Shown piece by piece: positions 4,609-5,224 of a DNA stretch of 5,224 bases. The notes under the pieces are model-generated. The model saw nothing but the letters and a program-made list of their open reading frames with translations. It did no database searches and had not been told where the DNA came from. The DNA is from Aquirhabdus sp. (GTDB taxonomy: Bacteria > Pseudomonadota > Gammaproteobacteria > Pseudomonadales > Moraxellaceae): contig JASLEL010000250.1 of NCBI GenBank assembly GCA_030151145.1, forward strand, positions 1 to 5,224. The letters run 5' to 3'. Made by a program: the position numbers and the translations under genes. Numbering within the stretch: the stretch's first letter is position 1; each line of letters begins with the position of its first letter.

Positions 4609-5224
4609 ATGAAAGCATCGTTTACCGTCGCCGGGATTGAGGGCGTCATCGAAGGGCCAGAAGGCCAAGTACAAGGCAAAGACGTACCGACGCTGGTCAT
4701 GGTTCATGGCTGGCCGGATACGGCACGCATATGGGATGCGCAGGTTCAGTATTTCAAGCAGTACTATCGCTGTGTGACCTTCACTCTGCCGGGCTTTGAG
4801 GCGGGCAATGCGACGACCAAGGCTGGCTATACGCTGGATGAGGTGGTCAATGCCATCCGTGCCGTGGTGGATCATGCCAGCCCGGATCAGCCTGTACATC
4901 TGATGATCCATGACTGGGGTTCGTTCTATGGTTATCAGTTTTATCTGCGGCATCCTGAGCGCGTCAGTCGTCTGGTCATCGTCGATGTCGGTGATGCGGG
5001 CAGTCGGGCGTTTAAGAAATCCTTAAGCCCTAAATCCGCCGCCCTGATCCTGTCGTATCAGTTGCCGCTGGCACTGGCGTGGAAAATCGGTGGTCGGGTA
5101 GGGGATCGGATGGCGCGATCAGTAGCGAAGGTCTTGAAGGCCCCAGCAAGTAGCAATCAGATCTTTGCATCGATGGGCTATCCTTACTTTATCCAGTGGA
5201 CGGGCGGCTTTGGCTCGTTTAAGG
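4609..5224 (+). CDS. Alpha/beta hydrolase, epoxide hydrolase-like, 3'-truncated
   Basis: The frame is open from ATG 4609 to the window end, giving 205 residues of a protein that should be about 280-320 long. HGWP (33-36) after the VPTLVMV strand is the oxyanion-hole motif of alpha/beta hydrolase fold enzymes. The loop H101-D102-W103-G104-S105 is the nucleophile elbow and places an aspartate (D102) as nucleophile. In this fold an Asp in an HDWG context is typical of epoxide hydrolases and haloalkane dehalogenases, while esterases and lipases use Ser. The residue two before the nucleophile is I100 rather than the commoner glycine. HPERVSRLVIVD (115-126) is the following conserved strand, and the cap domain begins near 130. 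The later acid and histidine of the triad lie beyond the window. There is no signal peptide, so a cytosolic enzyme is expected. It follows the AraC gene on the same strand and may act on products of the nearby BVMO; that link is inference. Confidence 0.88.
   Translation, partial: MKASFTVAGIEGVIEGPEGQVQGKDVPTLVMVHGWPDTARIWDAQVQYFKQYYRCVTFTLPGFEAGNATTKAGYTLDEVVNAIRAVVDHASPDQPVHLMIHDWGSFYGYQFYLRHPERVSRLVIVDVGDAGSRAFKKSLSPKSAALILSYQLPLALAWKIGGRVGDRMARSVAKVLKAPASSNQIFASMGYPYFIQWTGGFGSFK

Noticed and set aside
4579..4953. Minus-strand 124-codon open frame over the hydrolase start
   Set aside because: It opposes a well-supported alpha/beta hydrolase with HGWP and HDWG motifs and a ribosome binding site, and its own product has no recognisable domain.

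Overview
The window looks like an ordinary chromosomal stretch from a proteobacterium. Base composition is moderately GC-rich by eye, genes are tightly packed, and Shine-Dalgarno sites and intrinsic terminators are of the usual bacterial type. The gene types fit a metabolically versatile gammaproteobacterium, possibly of the Pseudomonadales/Moraxellaceae kind, but that placement is inference from style and gene content only.

Layout. From 2 to 982 (+) lies the 3' end of an NHL-repeat beta-propeller protein with five good repeats and a degenerate closing one. It converges on a small glutathione S-transferase-like gene (1046-1633, -), and the two stop codons flank a perfect 34-bp palindrome (995-1028) that should terminate transcription from both sides. 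Upstream of the GST, also on the minus strand, is a complete flavin monooxygenase (1765-3282) that carries the type I Baeyer-Villiger monooxygenase (BVMO) fingerprints. The 131-bp gap between them holds two strong hairpins. A 117-bp intergenic region then separates the monooxygenase from a divergent AraC-family regulator (3400-4449, +). After a further 159-bp gap comes an alpha/beta hydrolase with an aspartate nucleophile elbow (4609 to the window end, +, truncated).

How the genes may work together. A divergent pair of AraC regulator (arabinose-binding-like N-terminal domain) and BVMO, with an alpha/beta hydrolase nearby, recalls the M. tuberculosis virS-mymA-lipR arrangement and BVMO/hydrolase catabolic loci in pseudomonads. 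The simplest model is that the regulator senses a hydrophobic or ketone-like compound and controls the monooxygenase, and perhaps the hydrolase. The monooxygenase would insert oxygen next to a carbonyl, with hydrolase and GST dealing with ester, epoxide or electrophilic products. The Asp nucleophile of the hydrolase fits epoxide hydrolase or dehalogenase chemistry better than a serine esterase, so a simple ketone-ester-acid pathway is not demonstrated. The NHL gene appears unrelated.

I see no RNA gene, insertion sequence, CRISPR array or phage element, and nothing that amounts to a clearly new system. The most informative non-coding signals are a 21-bp-spaced direct repeat upstream of the AraC gene and a pair of nested dyads downstream of the monooxygenase gene.
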